Assembly: GCF_036746095.1 (NCBI RefSeq)
Contig: NZ_DAIOEU010000012.1
Location: 1 to 64,000, forward strand
Source: Dyella_B sp036746095
GTDB lineage: Bacteria; Pseudomonadota; Gammaproteobacteria; Xanthomonadales; Rhodanobacteraceae
DNA length: 64,000 bases
Direction of reading: 5' to 3'
Part shown: positions 48,020 through 56,372 of the stretch, piece after piece
How the letters are laid out: every line of letters starts with the position of its first letter
Position numbering within the stretch: position 1 is the stretch's first letter
The notes under the pieces: generated by a model
The model's input: the letters and a program-made list of their open reading frames with translations, nothing else
What the model was told of the DNA's origin: nothing
Databases searched by the model: none
Made by a program: the position numbers and the translations under genes

Positions 48020-48139
48020 CGGGCAAGACGGTATCTACGAAGAGCCCGCAAATATGCAGCGCCCGGCATTGCCACCAAGTGGCCATTGGATCGATTACAT
48101 GCCGATCCTGACAGCATCCATTACCCCTTCCCTCGCATC

Positions 48140-48160
48140 ATGTTTGTGCGGAATTCCGCA
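48140..48160. promoter_or_regulatory. Palindromic operator before the hydroxyproline operon
   Basis: A perfect 14-bp palindrome TGCGGAATTCCGCA (48147-48160) preceded by ATGTTTG, 58 bp upstream of the epimerase start. 19 of 21 bases recur at 59225-59245 upstream of the GH127 gene. The likely ligand is a repressor or activator of unknown family; no regulator gene is in the window. Confidence 0.7.
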
Positions 48161-48217
48161 TTCCCCTTCCGCAAGCTCTTCTAGACGCTCGCAACGCACA
48201 ACGACCAAGATGGATCC

Positions 48218-49174
48218 ATGCATACCATCGACTTCATCGACTCCCATACCGGCGGCGAACCTACCCGGGTCGTGCTCGCCGGCTTTCCGGATCTTGGCAA
48301 CGGCTCGCTGGCCCAGCGCCGCGACCTGTTCCGCGATCGCCATGACCATTGGCGCCAGGCGATTGCCTGCGAGCCGCGCGGCTCGGACACCATGGTCGGC
48401 GCATTGCTGTTGCAGCCGACCGATCCATCGGCGTGTGCCGGGGTGATCTATTTCAACAACGTCGGCTACCTGGGCATGTGCGGCCACGGCACCATCGGGC
48501 TGATCCGCACGCTGCATCATCTCGGGCGCATCGCACCCGGCCAGCACAAGCTCGAAACACCGGTCGGCATGGTCGGCATCCAGTTGCATGACGATGGCCG
48601 CGTGTCGATCGACAACGTCGAAAGCTATCGCCACGCCAAAGACGTCGAACTGGACGTACCCGGCTACGGCAAGGTGAAAGGCGACGTCGCCTGGGGCGGC
48701 AACTGGTTCTTCATCAGCAACGACACGCCGCTGCCGCTCACGCTGGCCAACCAGCGCGCGTTGACGGTGTACACCGAGGCGATTCGCCTGGCGCTGGAAG
48801 CGGCCAATATCCGCGGCGCCGATGGCGAGATCGACCATATCGAAATCAACGGGCCGGCCACGCAAGACGATGCCGACGCGCGCAACTTCGTGTTGTGTCC
48901 CGGCCTTGCCTACGACCGCTCACCCTGCGGCACCGGCACCAGCGCCAAGGTCGCCTGCCTGGCGGCCGACGGCAAGCTCGCACCTGGCCAGGTGTGGCGC
49001 CAGGCCGGCATTCTCGACAGCGTGTTCGAGGCGCAGTACATGCCGGGCACACGCGGCGTGCTGCCGCGGATCACCGGCAGCGCCCACGTCACGGCGCGCG
49101 GTCAATTGCTGATCGACGATGCAAACGATCCGCTCGCCTGGGGTATTGGAGCTCAGGGTATCGGTACGGCGTGA
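48218..49174 (+). CDS. 4-hydroxyproline 2-epimerase
   Basis: Cofactor-free racemase-fold enzyme converting trans-4-hydroxy-L-proline to cis-4-hydroxy-D-proline. The 318-residue protein has the two catalytic cysteines, Cys88 (GMCGHG) and Cys237 (SPCGTGTSAK), at the positions expected for hydroxyproline epimerases; the proline-racemase and Thr-dehydratase variants differ here. First gene of the hydroxyproline operon (LhpA-equivalent). Its TGA overlaps the next start by 4 bp (GTGA). Confidence 0.93.
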   Translation: MHTIDFIDSHTGGEPTRVVLAGFPDLGNGSLAQRRDLFRDRHDHWRQAIACEPRGSDTMVGALLLQPTDPSACAGVIYFNNVGYLGMCGHGTIGLIRTLHHLGRIAPGQHKLETPVGMVGIQLHDDGRVSIDNVESYRHAKDVELDVPGYGKVKGDVAWGGNWFFISNDTPLPLTLANQRALTVYTEAIRLALEAANIRGADGEIDHIEINGPATQDDADARNFVLCPGLAYDRSPCGTGTSAKVACLAADGKLAPGQVWRQAGILDSVFEAQYMPGTRGVLPRITGSAHVTARGQLLIDDANDPLAWGIGAQGIGTA

Positions 49175-50274
49175 AGAGTTACGACCTGATCATTGTCGGC
49201 GCGGGCATCGTCGGCACTGCCTGCGCGGACTACGCCAGCGAGCAGGGCCTGCGCGTGGCGATCGTCGAACCCGGCCCGATCGGTGGCGGCGCCACCGCTG
49301 CGGCGATGGGTCACCTGGTGGCGATGGATGACGATCCTGCCGAATTGGCGCTGGCGAATTACTCCCTGGGCTTGTGGGAAGACTTCACCCATGTCGAGCA
49401 GATCGAATACGACCGCTGCGGCACTTTGTGGGTGGCCAGCAGCGAGGCCGAGTACGCGCATATTCCACAAAAGATCGCGCGTCTTGCCGCTGTCGGCGTG
49501 CACGCCGAACTGATCGACAGCGATCAGCTCTATCGCCTGGAACCGGCGCTTGCTCCCGGCTTGCGCGGCGGCATGCGCGTACCGCGCGAAGCGGTGGTGT
49601 ATCCGCCCGGCATGGCGCGGCATCTGCTTGATCGCGCGCGCGCGCGGGGGGCGATGCTGTATGCACAACGCGTCACCGCCATCACCGACCAAGGTGTGCA
49701 GCTGGACGACCGAACCGGCTTGGCCGGTGCCGTGCTGGTCGCCACCGGTTGCGCGCTGGCGCAGCTGTTGCCGCCATTGCCGATGCGTGCGCGCAAGGGG
49801 CATCTGGTGATCACCGATCGCTATCCCGGCCTGATCCATCATCAACTGTTGGAACTCGGTTACGCCGACAGCGCGCACGGCGATGCGGACAGCAGTGTCG
49901 CCTTCAACGTGCAGCCGCGCCCGACCGGGCAGATCCTGATCGGTTCATCGCGCGAGTACAGCAGCAGCACGCCGGAAGCATCCATGCCGATGGTACGGCG
50001 CATGCTGGAACGAACCTTCCGCTACCTGCCGGGATTGCGCCAACTGGATGCCTTGCGCATCTGGACCGGCTTTCGCCCGGTGAGCGCCGACGGCCTGCCG
50101 TACCTGGGCCGCATGCCGGACAATGCCAATACCTGGGTTGCCGCCGGTCACGAAGGCTTGGGCATCACCACGTCGCTGGGCAGCGCGCGGCTGGTGATCG
50201 ACCAATATCTGGGTCGCAGCACGGCGATCGATCCACGCCCTTACGATCCGGCCCGCGCGGTGGCATGCGCATGA
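49171..50274 (+). CDS. D-hydroxyproline dehydrogenase, FAD amino-acid-oxidase subunit
   Basis: A 367-residue DAO-fold FAD enzyme with the dinucleotide site GAGIVGTACADYASEQG at the N-terminus and the C-terminal GFRPVSADGLPYLG and GHEGLGITTSLG segments. With the next two genes it matches the three-subunit cis-4-hydroxy-D-proline dehydrogenase (LhpBEF/HcnABC type), making pyrroline-4-hydroxy-2-carboxylate. GTG 49171 overlaps the epimerase stop and its own stop overlaps the next gene. Confidence 0.9.
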   Translation: MKSYDLIIVGAGIVGTACADYASEQGLRVAIVEPGPIGGGATAAAMGHLVAMDDDPAELALANYSLGLWEDFTHVEQIEYDRCGTLWVASSEAEYAHIPQKIARLAAVGVHAELIDSDQLYRLEPALAPGLRGGMRVPREAVVYPPGMARHLLDRARARGAMLYAQRVTAITDQGVQLDDRTGLAGAVLVATGCALAQLLPPLPMRARKGHLVITDRYPGLIHHQLLELGYADSAHGDADSSVAFNVQPRPTGQILIGSSREYSSSTPEASMPMVRRMLERTFRYLPGLRQLDALRIWTGFRPVSADGLPYLGRMPDNANTWVAAGHEGLGITTSLGSARLVIDQYLGRSTAIDPRPYDPARAVACA

Positions 50275-50513
50275 CGCAGGTACGCCTTGAAATCGACGGG
50301 CAAGCGCTCGACGTGCCGGAAGGCATCAGCGTGGCGGCGGCGATTGCGCGACTATCGCATCCGTTCCGCCGTTCGGTGAGCGGGCAAGCGCGCGCAGCGT
50401 TTTGCGGGATGGGCATCTGTTTCGAATGCCGCGTACGCATCGACGGTGTGGCGCAACAGCGCGCATGCATGACGCCGGTGCGCGATGGCATGCAGGTGGT
50501 CACCGATGGCTGA
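50271..50513 (+). CDS. D-hydroxyproline dehydrogenase, small [2Fe-2S] subunit
   Basis: An 80-residue HcnA-like ferredoxin: CGMGICFEC then RACM gives the C-x4-C-x2-C...C cluster motif. It passes electrons between the two flavin subunits encoded on either side. ATG 50271 overlaps the previous stop (ATGA); ATG 50265 is an alternative. Its stop overlaps the next ATG by 8 bp. Confidence 0.9.
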   Translation: MTQVRLEIDGQALDVPEGISVAAAIARLSHPFRRSVSGQARAAFCGMGICFECRVRIDGVAQQRACMTPVRDGMQVVTDG

Positions 50514-51795
50514 GCGCTACGACATCGTGATCGTGGGTGCCGGGCCGGCCGGCCTGGCTGCTGCAGAAGCCGCGCTCGCGCAAAAAGCGCGCGTGGCCTG
50601 GCTGGATGCCCAGGCCACAGCCGGCGGCCAGGTCTGGCGCAAGGACGTCCAATACGGCTGGCCGCAGCGCGCGCAACGCGTCATCGCCAAACTGATAAGC
50701 CATCCCGACATCACGTGGATGCCGCAGACGCAAGTGATCGCGGCCGAATCCAGCGAACTGCTGCTGCAAAACCAACGGCAAGGCCTGCGCATCGCCTATG
50801 GCGCGTTGATCCTTGCCACCGGCGCGCGCGAACTGCTGCTGCCCTTCCCAGGCTGGACCTTGCCCGGCGTCACCGGTGCCGGCGGCTTGCAGGCCCTGGC
50901 CAAGCAAGGCTGGCCGCTCGACGGACGCCGCGTGGTCATCGCAGGCAGCGGTCCGTTGCTGTTTGCCGCTGCCGTCACGGCCAGGCGGCACGGTGCGAAC
51001 GTACTGGGCATTTACGAACAAGCGAAGCAAACCGCCGTGCACGCCTTTGCGCGCGAGCTATGGCGCTGGCCCGGCAAAGCGCTGCAAGCGGCGCTGCTGC
51101 GCAGCCAGCTGGCAGGCATCCCCTATCGCTACGGCAGCATCGTCACGCGCGCACTCGGCGAGCTCGCACTGGAATGTATCGAAGTCGATGGCCCGCACGG
51201 CATCCAACGCATCGCATGCGATCAGCTCGCCATCGGTCACGGCCTGGTGCCCAACGTGGAACTTGCGCACATGCTCGGTTGCGCGATGAGGCAAGAGGGC
51301 GCGCATCCCTGCGTACAGGTGGATGCCGCGCAACGCACCAGCGTCGCCAACATTTATGCCGCCGGTGAACTGTGCGGCATCGGCGGGCGCGACTGCGCCT
51401 GGGTGGAAGGCCGCATCGCAGGCATCGCAGCTACCGGTGGCGCCGTGGGTGCCACGCTGCTGCAGCAACGACGCCACGCACGCAAGTTCGCCATCGCGTT
51501 GCGCGAGCATTTCAAACTCGATCCGTACATCCACGACCTGGCGGAACCGGACACCCTCATCTGCCGCTGCGAAGACGTCCCGCTGCAAGCACTCAAGGAT
51601 TACGACGACGCGCGCAACGCCAAGCTCGCCACGCGCTGCGGCATGGGCGCCTGCCAGGGCCGCGTCTGCGGCACCGCGCTCGCCGAACTCGGCCTGTTTC
51701 CACGCAGCGGGCAACGCCCGCCCCTGTTTCCCGCCCGGCTCGCGACGCTGGGCGAATTCGCTTCTCCCTCCGACCCTGAAGGATCCATCTCATGA
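50506..51795 (+). CDS. D-hydroxyproline dehydrogenase, NAD(P)/FAD subunit
   Basis: A 429-residue HcnB-like flavoprotein. FAD site GAGPAGLAAAEAAL near the N-terminus, a second nucleotide-binding motif VIAGSGPLLFAAA, and a C-terminal BFD-like [2Fe-2S] region (CRCEDV and CGMGACQGRVC). It completes the hetero-oligomeric dehydrogenase. ATG 50506 is chosen over a frame extending to 50485. Confidence 0.9.
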   Translation: MAERYDIVIVGAGPAGLAAAEAALAQKARVAWLDAQATAGGQVWRKDVQYGWPQRAQRVIAKLISHPDITWMPQTQVIAAESSELLLQNQRQGLRIAYGALILATGARELLLPFPGWTLPGVTGAGGLQALAKQGWPLDGRRVVIAGSGPLLFAAAVTARRHGANVLGIYEQAKQTAVHAFARELWRWPGKALQAALLRSQLAGIPYRYGSIVTRALGELALECIEVDGPHGIQRIACDQLAIGHGLVPNVELAHMLGCAMRQEGAHPCVQVDAAQRTSVANIYAAGELCGIGGRDCAWVEGRIAGIAATGGAVGATLLQQRRHARKFAIALREHFKLDPYIHDLAEPDTLICRCEDVPLQALKDYDDARNAKLATRCGMGACQGRVCGTALAELGLFPRSGQRPPLFPARLATLGEFASPSDPEGSIS

Positions 51796-52697
51796 GCAAC
51801 GCAACCATGTGGCATGGCGTTCTACCCGCCATCACTACGCCATTCACCGCCGACGACCAGGTCGATCACGCGTTTCTTGCCACGCATGCGAAGCAAATGA
51901 TCGATGCCGGCTGCCGTGGCATCGTGCCGCTCGGTTCGCTGGGCGAAGCGGCCACGCTGAGCTTCGACGAAAAGCTCGACATCCTGCGCACGCTGGTGAA
52001 AGCACTGGACGGCCGCGCGCCGGTCATTCCCGGCATCGCCTCGCTCTCCACGCGCGAAGCGGTAAAGCTGGCCAAGGAGGCCAAGGCGATCGGCTGCGGC
52101 GGCCTGATGGTGCTGCCGCCGTATGTGTATTCCACCGATTGGCGCGAAATGGGCGCGCACGTGCGCGCCATCATCGCCGCCACCGACTTGCCGTGCATGC
52201 TTTACAACAACCCGGTGGCCTACAAGACCGATTTCTCGCCTGCGCAGATCGCCGAACTCGCCCAGGAATTTCCCAACCTGCAAGCGGTGAAGGAATCCTC
52301 CGGCGACGTGCGCCGCTTCGCCGGCATCCGCGCCTTGCTCGGCGATCGCCTGCAACTGCTGGTCGGCATGGACGATGCCATCGTCGAAGGCGTGGCGATG
52401 GGCGCGGTGGGCTGGATCGCCGGCCTGGTGAATGCGTATCCGAAAGAATCGGTAAAGTTGTATGAACTCGCGCGCGACGGCGGCCCGAAGGCGGCCGAGG
52501 CGCTGTACAAGTGGTTCCTGCCGCTGCTGCGCCTGGACACCGTGCCGACCTTCGTACAGCTGATCAAGCTGGTGCAGGAAAAAACCGGCATGGGCAGCGA
52601 ACGCGTGCGCGCACCGCGTTTGCCGGTGGCCGGCGCCGAACGCGAGATGGCGTTGAAGGTCATCGATCATGCCATCGCAAACAAGCCCGTCCTTTGA
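51792..52697 (+). CDS. Pyrroline-4-hydroxy-2-carboxylate deaminase (DapA family)
   Basis: A 301-residue DHDPS/NAL-superfamily TIM barrel with GSLGE (48-52), Tyr138 (LYNNP) and the Schiff-base Lys167 (AVKESSGD). In this operon the product is taken as the deaminase that makes alpha-ketoglutaric semialdehyde (LhpC-equivalent), rather than dihydrodipicolinate synthase. Its ATG overlaps the previous stop by 4 bp. Confidence 0.88.
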   Translation: MSNATMWHGVLPAITTPFTADDQVDHAFLATHAKQMIDAGCRGIVPLGSLGEAATLSFDEKLDILRTLVKALDGRAPVIPGIASLSTREAVKLAKEAKAIGCGGLMVLPPYVYSTDWREMGAHVRAIIAATDLPCMLYNNPVAYKTDFSPAQIAELAQEFPNLQAVKESSGDVRRFAGIRALLGDRLQLLVGMDDAIVEGVAMGAVGWIAGLVNAYPKESVKLYELARDGGPKAAEALYKWFLPLLRLDTVPTFVQLIKLVQEKTGMGSERVRAPRLPVAGAEREMALKVIDHAIANKPVL

Positions 52698-52713
52698 TAG
52701 TGAGCATGCTGAT

Positions 52714-54294
52714 ATGAGTACGCTCGAACACGTACTGATCGGCGGACGCTGGTGCGCATCGCTGGATGCGCACGGCAGTTTCCGCGCCGAAGATCCCGCG
52801 CGTGCCGAAGCAATCGGCCCCGCGTTCCCCATCAGCGGCGATGCCGATATCGAAGCGGCCATGCGCGCTGCCATCGATGCAGCGGATGCCTTGCGTGCGT
52901 CATCTCCCACGCAAATTGCCGACTTCCTGGAGCGCTACGCGACGGCCATCGATGCCGACGGCGATTGCCTGGTCGCGTTGGCGCATGCGGAAACGGCTTT
53001 GCCAGTGGAGCCGCGCCTGCGTTCGGTGGAATTGTCGCGCACCAGCAACCAGTTGCGCCTTGCTGCGCAAGCCGTGCGCGGCTACGCCTGGACCGATCCG
53101 GTGATCGACACGCAGGCCGGCCTGCGTGCGCATCGAGCACCACTTGGCAAACCGGTGCTGGTGTTCGGCCCGAACAATTTCCCGTTCGCGTTCAACGCCA
53201 TCGCCGGCAGCGATTTCGCCTCGGCGATCGCCGCGCGCAATCCGGTGATCGCCAAAGCGCATCCTTCGCATCCGGCCACCAGCCAGCGCCTGGCGCAACT
53301 GGCGCACCTAGCCTTGCTCGAAGCAGGCTTGCCGGCTGCGGCGGTGCAGATGCTGTATCACTTCGATAACGCGCTTGGCCTTGCCTGGGCGGGCGATGCG
53401 CGCCTTGGCGCGATCGGCTTTACCGGCAGCCGCAACGGTGGTCTCGCACTGAAAGCGGCCGCGGACAAGGCTGGCGTGCCGATCCATGCAGAGCTTTCCA
53501 GCGTCAATCCGGTATTCCTGCTGCCGGGCGCACTGGCCGAACGCGGCGATGCGCTGGCGCAGGAATTCTTCGCATCATGCACGATGGGCAGCGGGCAATT
53601 CTGCACCAATCCTGGTGTGGTGATCGCACCTGAAGGCGAGCATGGCGACGCGTTCGTAACCGCAGCAAAGAAACTGTTTGCCGAGGCTGATCCCAAAGTG
53701 CTGTTCTCGCGCGGCGTGCAGCAAAACCTTGCCCGCGCAGTGAATGACTTACGTGCCGCAGGGGCGCAAGCACTCACGGGTGGTGGCGTGGGCGAGGGCT
53801 ATCGCTTCCAGCCGACCTTGCTCAACGTGGACGGCGAAACCTTCCTCGCTCATGCGGAAAGCTTGCAGGGCGAAGCCTTCGGTCCGGTCAGCCTGATCAT
53901 CCGCGCGAAAAATCTGGCGAGCATGCAGCGTATCGCCGCATCGTTCGAAGGCAATCTCACCGGCACGATCTATCGCTCGACCGATGGCGGCGACGATGAC
54001 GCGTGGCAAGCGCTCGCACCAGTCCTGCGCAACAAGGTGGGCCGACTGATCGCCAACAAGATGCCGACCGGTGTGGCGGTAAGCGCCGCGATGAACCATG
54101 GCGGGCCGTATCCGAGCACCAGCAATCCTGGCTTCACCTCGGTAGGCATGCCAGCCTCGATTCGGCGCTTCAGCGCGTTGCACAGCTACGACAATGTGCC
54201 CGAAGCGCTGCTGCCGGTGGAATTGCGCAATCGCAATCCGGGCGGCGTGCAGCGCCTGGTGGATGGGCGTTGGACGGATGCCGATATCGGCTAG
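52714..54294 (+). CDS. Alpha-ketoglutaric semialdehyde dehydrogenase
   Basis: A 526-residue NAD(P)-dependent aldehyde dehydrogenase: VFGPNNFPFAF, Glu in HAELSSVNP and the catalytic Cys in GSGQFCTNPG. This is the last step, giving 2-oxoglutarate for the TCA cycle. ATG 52714 follows the deaminase stop by 17 bp; the frame begins at 52669 inside that gene. Confidence 0.92.
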   Translation: MSTLEHVLIGGRWCASLDAHGSFRAEDPARAEAIGPAFPISGDADIEAAMRAAIDAADALRASSPTQIADFLERYATAIDADGDCLVALAHAETALPVEPRLRSVELSRTSNQLRLAAQAVRGYAWTDPVIDTQAGLRAHRAPLGKPVLVFGPNNFPFAFNAIAGSDFASAIAARNPVIAKAHPSHPATSQRLAQLAHLALLEAGLPAAAVQMLYHFDNALGLAWAGDARLGAIGFTGSRNGGLALKAAADKAGVPIHAELSSVNPVFLLPGALAERGDALAQEFFASCTMGSGQFCTNPGVVIAPEGEHGDAFVTAAKKLFAEADPKVLFSRGVQQNLARAVNDLRAAGAQALTGGGVGEGYRFQPTLLNVDGETFLAHAESLQGEAFGPVSLIIRAKNLASMQRIAASFEGNLTGTIYRSTDGGDDDAWQALAPVLRNKVGRLIANKMPTGVAVSAAMNHGGPYPSTSNPGFTSVGMPASIRRFSALHSYDNVPEALLPVELRNRNPGGVQRLVDGRWTDADIG

Positions 54295-54385
54295 GAAGGC
54301 TCGAATACCGCGTCGCCCTGGCGAAGGCCGGGCCTAGCGACTTTCCGTACCTGAGGACATTCGTAATGATGAAAGCTACCTCGAC

Positions 54386-54496
54386 GGCCGTCATTCCCGC
54401 GAAAGCGGCGGCGCTTTTCAACAGCGAATGCAGGTCAATCCATCTTGCTCCGATGCAAGAGCGACAATGGATTCCCGCATTCGCGGGAATGACGGC
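54386..54496. repeat. REP-type inverted repeat after the hydroxyproline operon
   Basis: The GGCCGTCATTCCCGCGAAAGCGG arm (54386-54408) and TTCGCGGGAATGACGGC-containing arm (to 54496) flank a ~60-bp loop. Same family as 32879-32970. A degenerate copy is at 56318-56350. Confidence 0.75.
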
Positions 54497-54509
54497 TGTG
54501 AGGGAGTAC

Positions 54510-56294
54510 ATGCTTTCACTGCACGCCTGGAGACTGCGAGCAAAGACACTTCTGCTCGCCTGCAGCATCGCAGCGATATCTGTTACGGCACACGCGGAAT
54601 CATCAACCCCAAACCCCACCCAAGCCTTCCATTCCCTCTACACCCGCGAATGGCAATGGCGCCAGCAGCAATACGCCGGCGGCGATGACGAAGACAGCAA
54701 CGGCAAAGCCTCCGCTCACCTGCCCAAAGTGGACGCCGCCACGCAGGCAATGCGCGAACGCTATTGGTCCGACGTACTTACGCAGCTCAAGGCGATCCCG
54801 GAGTCAAAACTAAGCCAGGAAGACCAGCTCAACTACGAGGTCTACCAGCAGCAGATCGAAACACTGCTGGCCAACCAGCAATTCAAGACCTGGCAGATGC
54901 CGTTCAACGCCGACTCCGCATTCTGGAGCGACTTGGGCTTCAGCGCCCGCGGCAACTTCGTCACGGTCAAGGATTATCAAAACTACCTGGGCAAGCTGCA
55001 CGACATACCGCGCTACTTCGACGATGAAATCGCCAACATGCGCCTGGGCCTGGCGCGCGGTTTCACCCAACCGAAAATCATTCTGGAAGGACGCGATCAA
55101 TCGATTTCCGCTGTGGCCGATGCGCAGGGCGAGCAAAACCTGTTCTACACGCCCTTCAAGCAGATGCCGGCGACCATTCCCGCCGTACAACAAGACGCCT
55201 TGCGCAAACAGGCGTTGGCGGCGATCCAGCAGGATGTGATTCCCGCCTACGCCAAGCTGCTCACGTTCATGCACAACGATTATTTTCCGCATGCGCGCAC
55301 CACCACCGCGGCGGTGGATTTACCGGACGGCAAGGCGTTCTATCGGGCGCGGATTCGCGAATTCACCACGCTGGATATGAGTCCCGATGACATTCACGCA
55401 TTGGGCCTGAAGGAAATGGCCAGCATCCATCAACAGATGCTGGCCACCATCAAGCAGACCGGTTTCAAGGGCAGCTTCGCCGACTTCTTGAAATTCCTGC
55501 GCACCGACCCGCGCTTTTATGCGAAGACGCCGGATGAACTTCTAAAAGATGCGGCATGGATTGCCAAGGAAGTCGATGGCGTGGTCGGGAATTACATCGG
55601 CCGCCTGCCGCGACGGCGCTTTACGATCAAGCCGGTGCCGGCGGATCTCGCGCCGATCTATACCGGCGGCCGCGGCGGCCCCGGCATTTATCTGGTCAAT
55701 ACCTACGACCTGCCCTCGCGCCCGCTTTATTCGCTGCCCGCGCTCACCTTGCACGAGTCCTCGCCCGGCCACGCGCTGCAGATGCCGCTCGCCGCCGAAC
55801 TGAAGGGGCTGCCGGATTTCCGCCGCTACACCTACATCTCGGCTTATGGCGAAGGCTGGGCCTTGTATTGCGAATACCTGGGCCAGGAGATGGGCATGTA
55901 CAAGACGCCGTACGATCAATTCGGTTACCTCAGCTACCAGGCCTGGCGCGCGGCGCGGTTGGTGGTGGATACCGGCTTGCACCATATGCACTGGACGCGC
56001 GAACAGGCCCGCGAATATCTGCGCCAGAACACCGCGCTGGCCGAGCACGAAATCGATACCGAGGTGGATCGCTATATCGCATGGCCAGGACAAGCCTTGT
56101 CGTATTACCTCGGCGAGCTTGAGATACGCCAGGACCGTGCGCGGGCGGAACAGGCGCTGGGGGACAAATTCGATATCCGCGCGTTCCATGACGCGGTGCT
56201 GTCGACGGGGTCGGTGCCGCTGCCTGTGCTGCACAAGCGGATCGATCAGTTCATCGCCGACGGTGGAAAGTCGCCGTATGCGCAGCAGCCGTAA
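54510..56294 (+). CDS. Exported DUF885 peptidase-like protein
   Basis: A 594-residue protein with a signal peptide (about 1-29, ending VTAHA). DUF885 proteins are zinc-peptidase-like; the HExxxxH motif is present as HESSPGH (415-421) with GHALQ following. Likely a periplasmic carboxypeptidase or dipeptidase. ATG 54510 follows AGGGAG; the track frame from 54003 runs through the aldehyde dehydrogenase. Its position in the cluster suggests peptide breakdown before hydroxyproline catabolism (inference). Confidence 0.85.
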   Translation: MLSLHAWRLRAKTLLLACSIAAISVTAHAESSTPNPTQAFHSLYTREWQWRQQQYAGGDDEDSNGKASAHLPKVDAATQAMRERYWSDVLTQLKAIPESKLSQEDQLNYEVYQQQIETLLANQQFKTWQMPFNADSAFWSDLGFSARGNFVTVKDYQNYLGKLHDIPRYFDDEIANMRLGLARGFTQPKIILEGRDQSISAVADAQGEQNLFYTPFKQMPATIPAVQQDALRKQALAAIQQDVIPAYAKLLTFMHNDYFPHARTTTAAVDLPDGKAFYRARIREFTTLDMSPDDIHALGLKEMASIHQQMLATIKQTGFKGSFADFLKFLRTDPRFYAKTPDELLKDAAWIAKEVDGVVGNYIGRLPRRRFTIKPVPADLAPIYTGGRGGPGIYLVNTYDLPSRPLYSLPALTLHESSPGHALQMPLAAELKGLPDFRRYTYISAYGEGWALYCEYLGQEMGMYKTPYDQFGYLSYQAWRAARLVVDTGLHHMHWTREQAREYLRQNTALAEHEIDTEVDRYIAWPGQALSYYLGELEIRQDRARAEQALGDKFDIRAFHDAVLSTGSVPLPVLHKRIDQFIADGGKSPYAQQP

Positions 56295-56317
56295 CGTCGA
56301 TGTCCATTCGACACTTC

Positions 56318-56350
56318 ACGCTCGTCATTCAGGCGAAAGCCGGAATGACC
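56318..56350. repeat. Degenerate REP-like repeat
   Basis: CGTCATTCAGGCGAAAGCCGGAATGACCG is a decayed copy of the REP palindrome, located between the DUF885 gene and the permease. Confidence 0.55.
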
Positions 56351-56372
56351 GTCTGGCAAGGGGACACATGGT

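Larger units (their letters stand above)
46773..48060 (+). mobile_element. IS110-family insertion sequence (approximate limits)
   Basis: One DEDD transposase with a long left non-coding flank and a short right one, as in the IS110 group (not IS1111). No terminal inverted repeats are expected. A 9-bp direct repeat GACGGTATC occurs at 46952-46960 and 48027-48035, but its relation to the ends is uncertain. The right end lies about 100 bp upstream of the hydroxyproline operon operator. Confidence 0.65.

Noticed and set aside
46952..48035. 9-bp direct repeat GACGGTATC as the IS110 target duplication
   Set aside because: IS110 elements do not make such duplications, and the left copy leaves only 72 bp before the ATG, too short for a bridge RNA. 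Possibly chance.
51792..52697. Dihydrodipicolinate synthase (dapA)
   Set aside because: Operon context and translational coupling to Hyp genes favour the pyrroline-4-hydroxy-2-carboxylate deaminase of the same superfamily.
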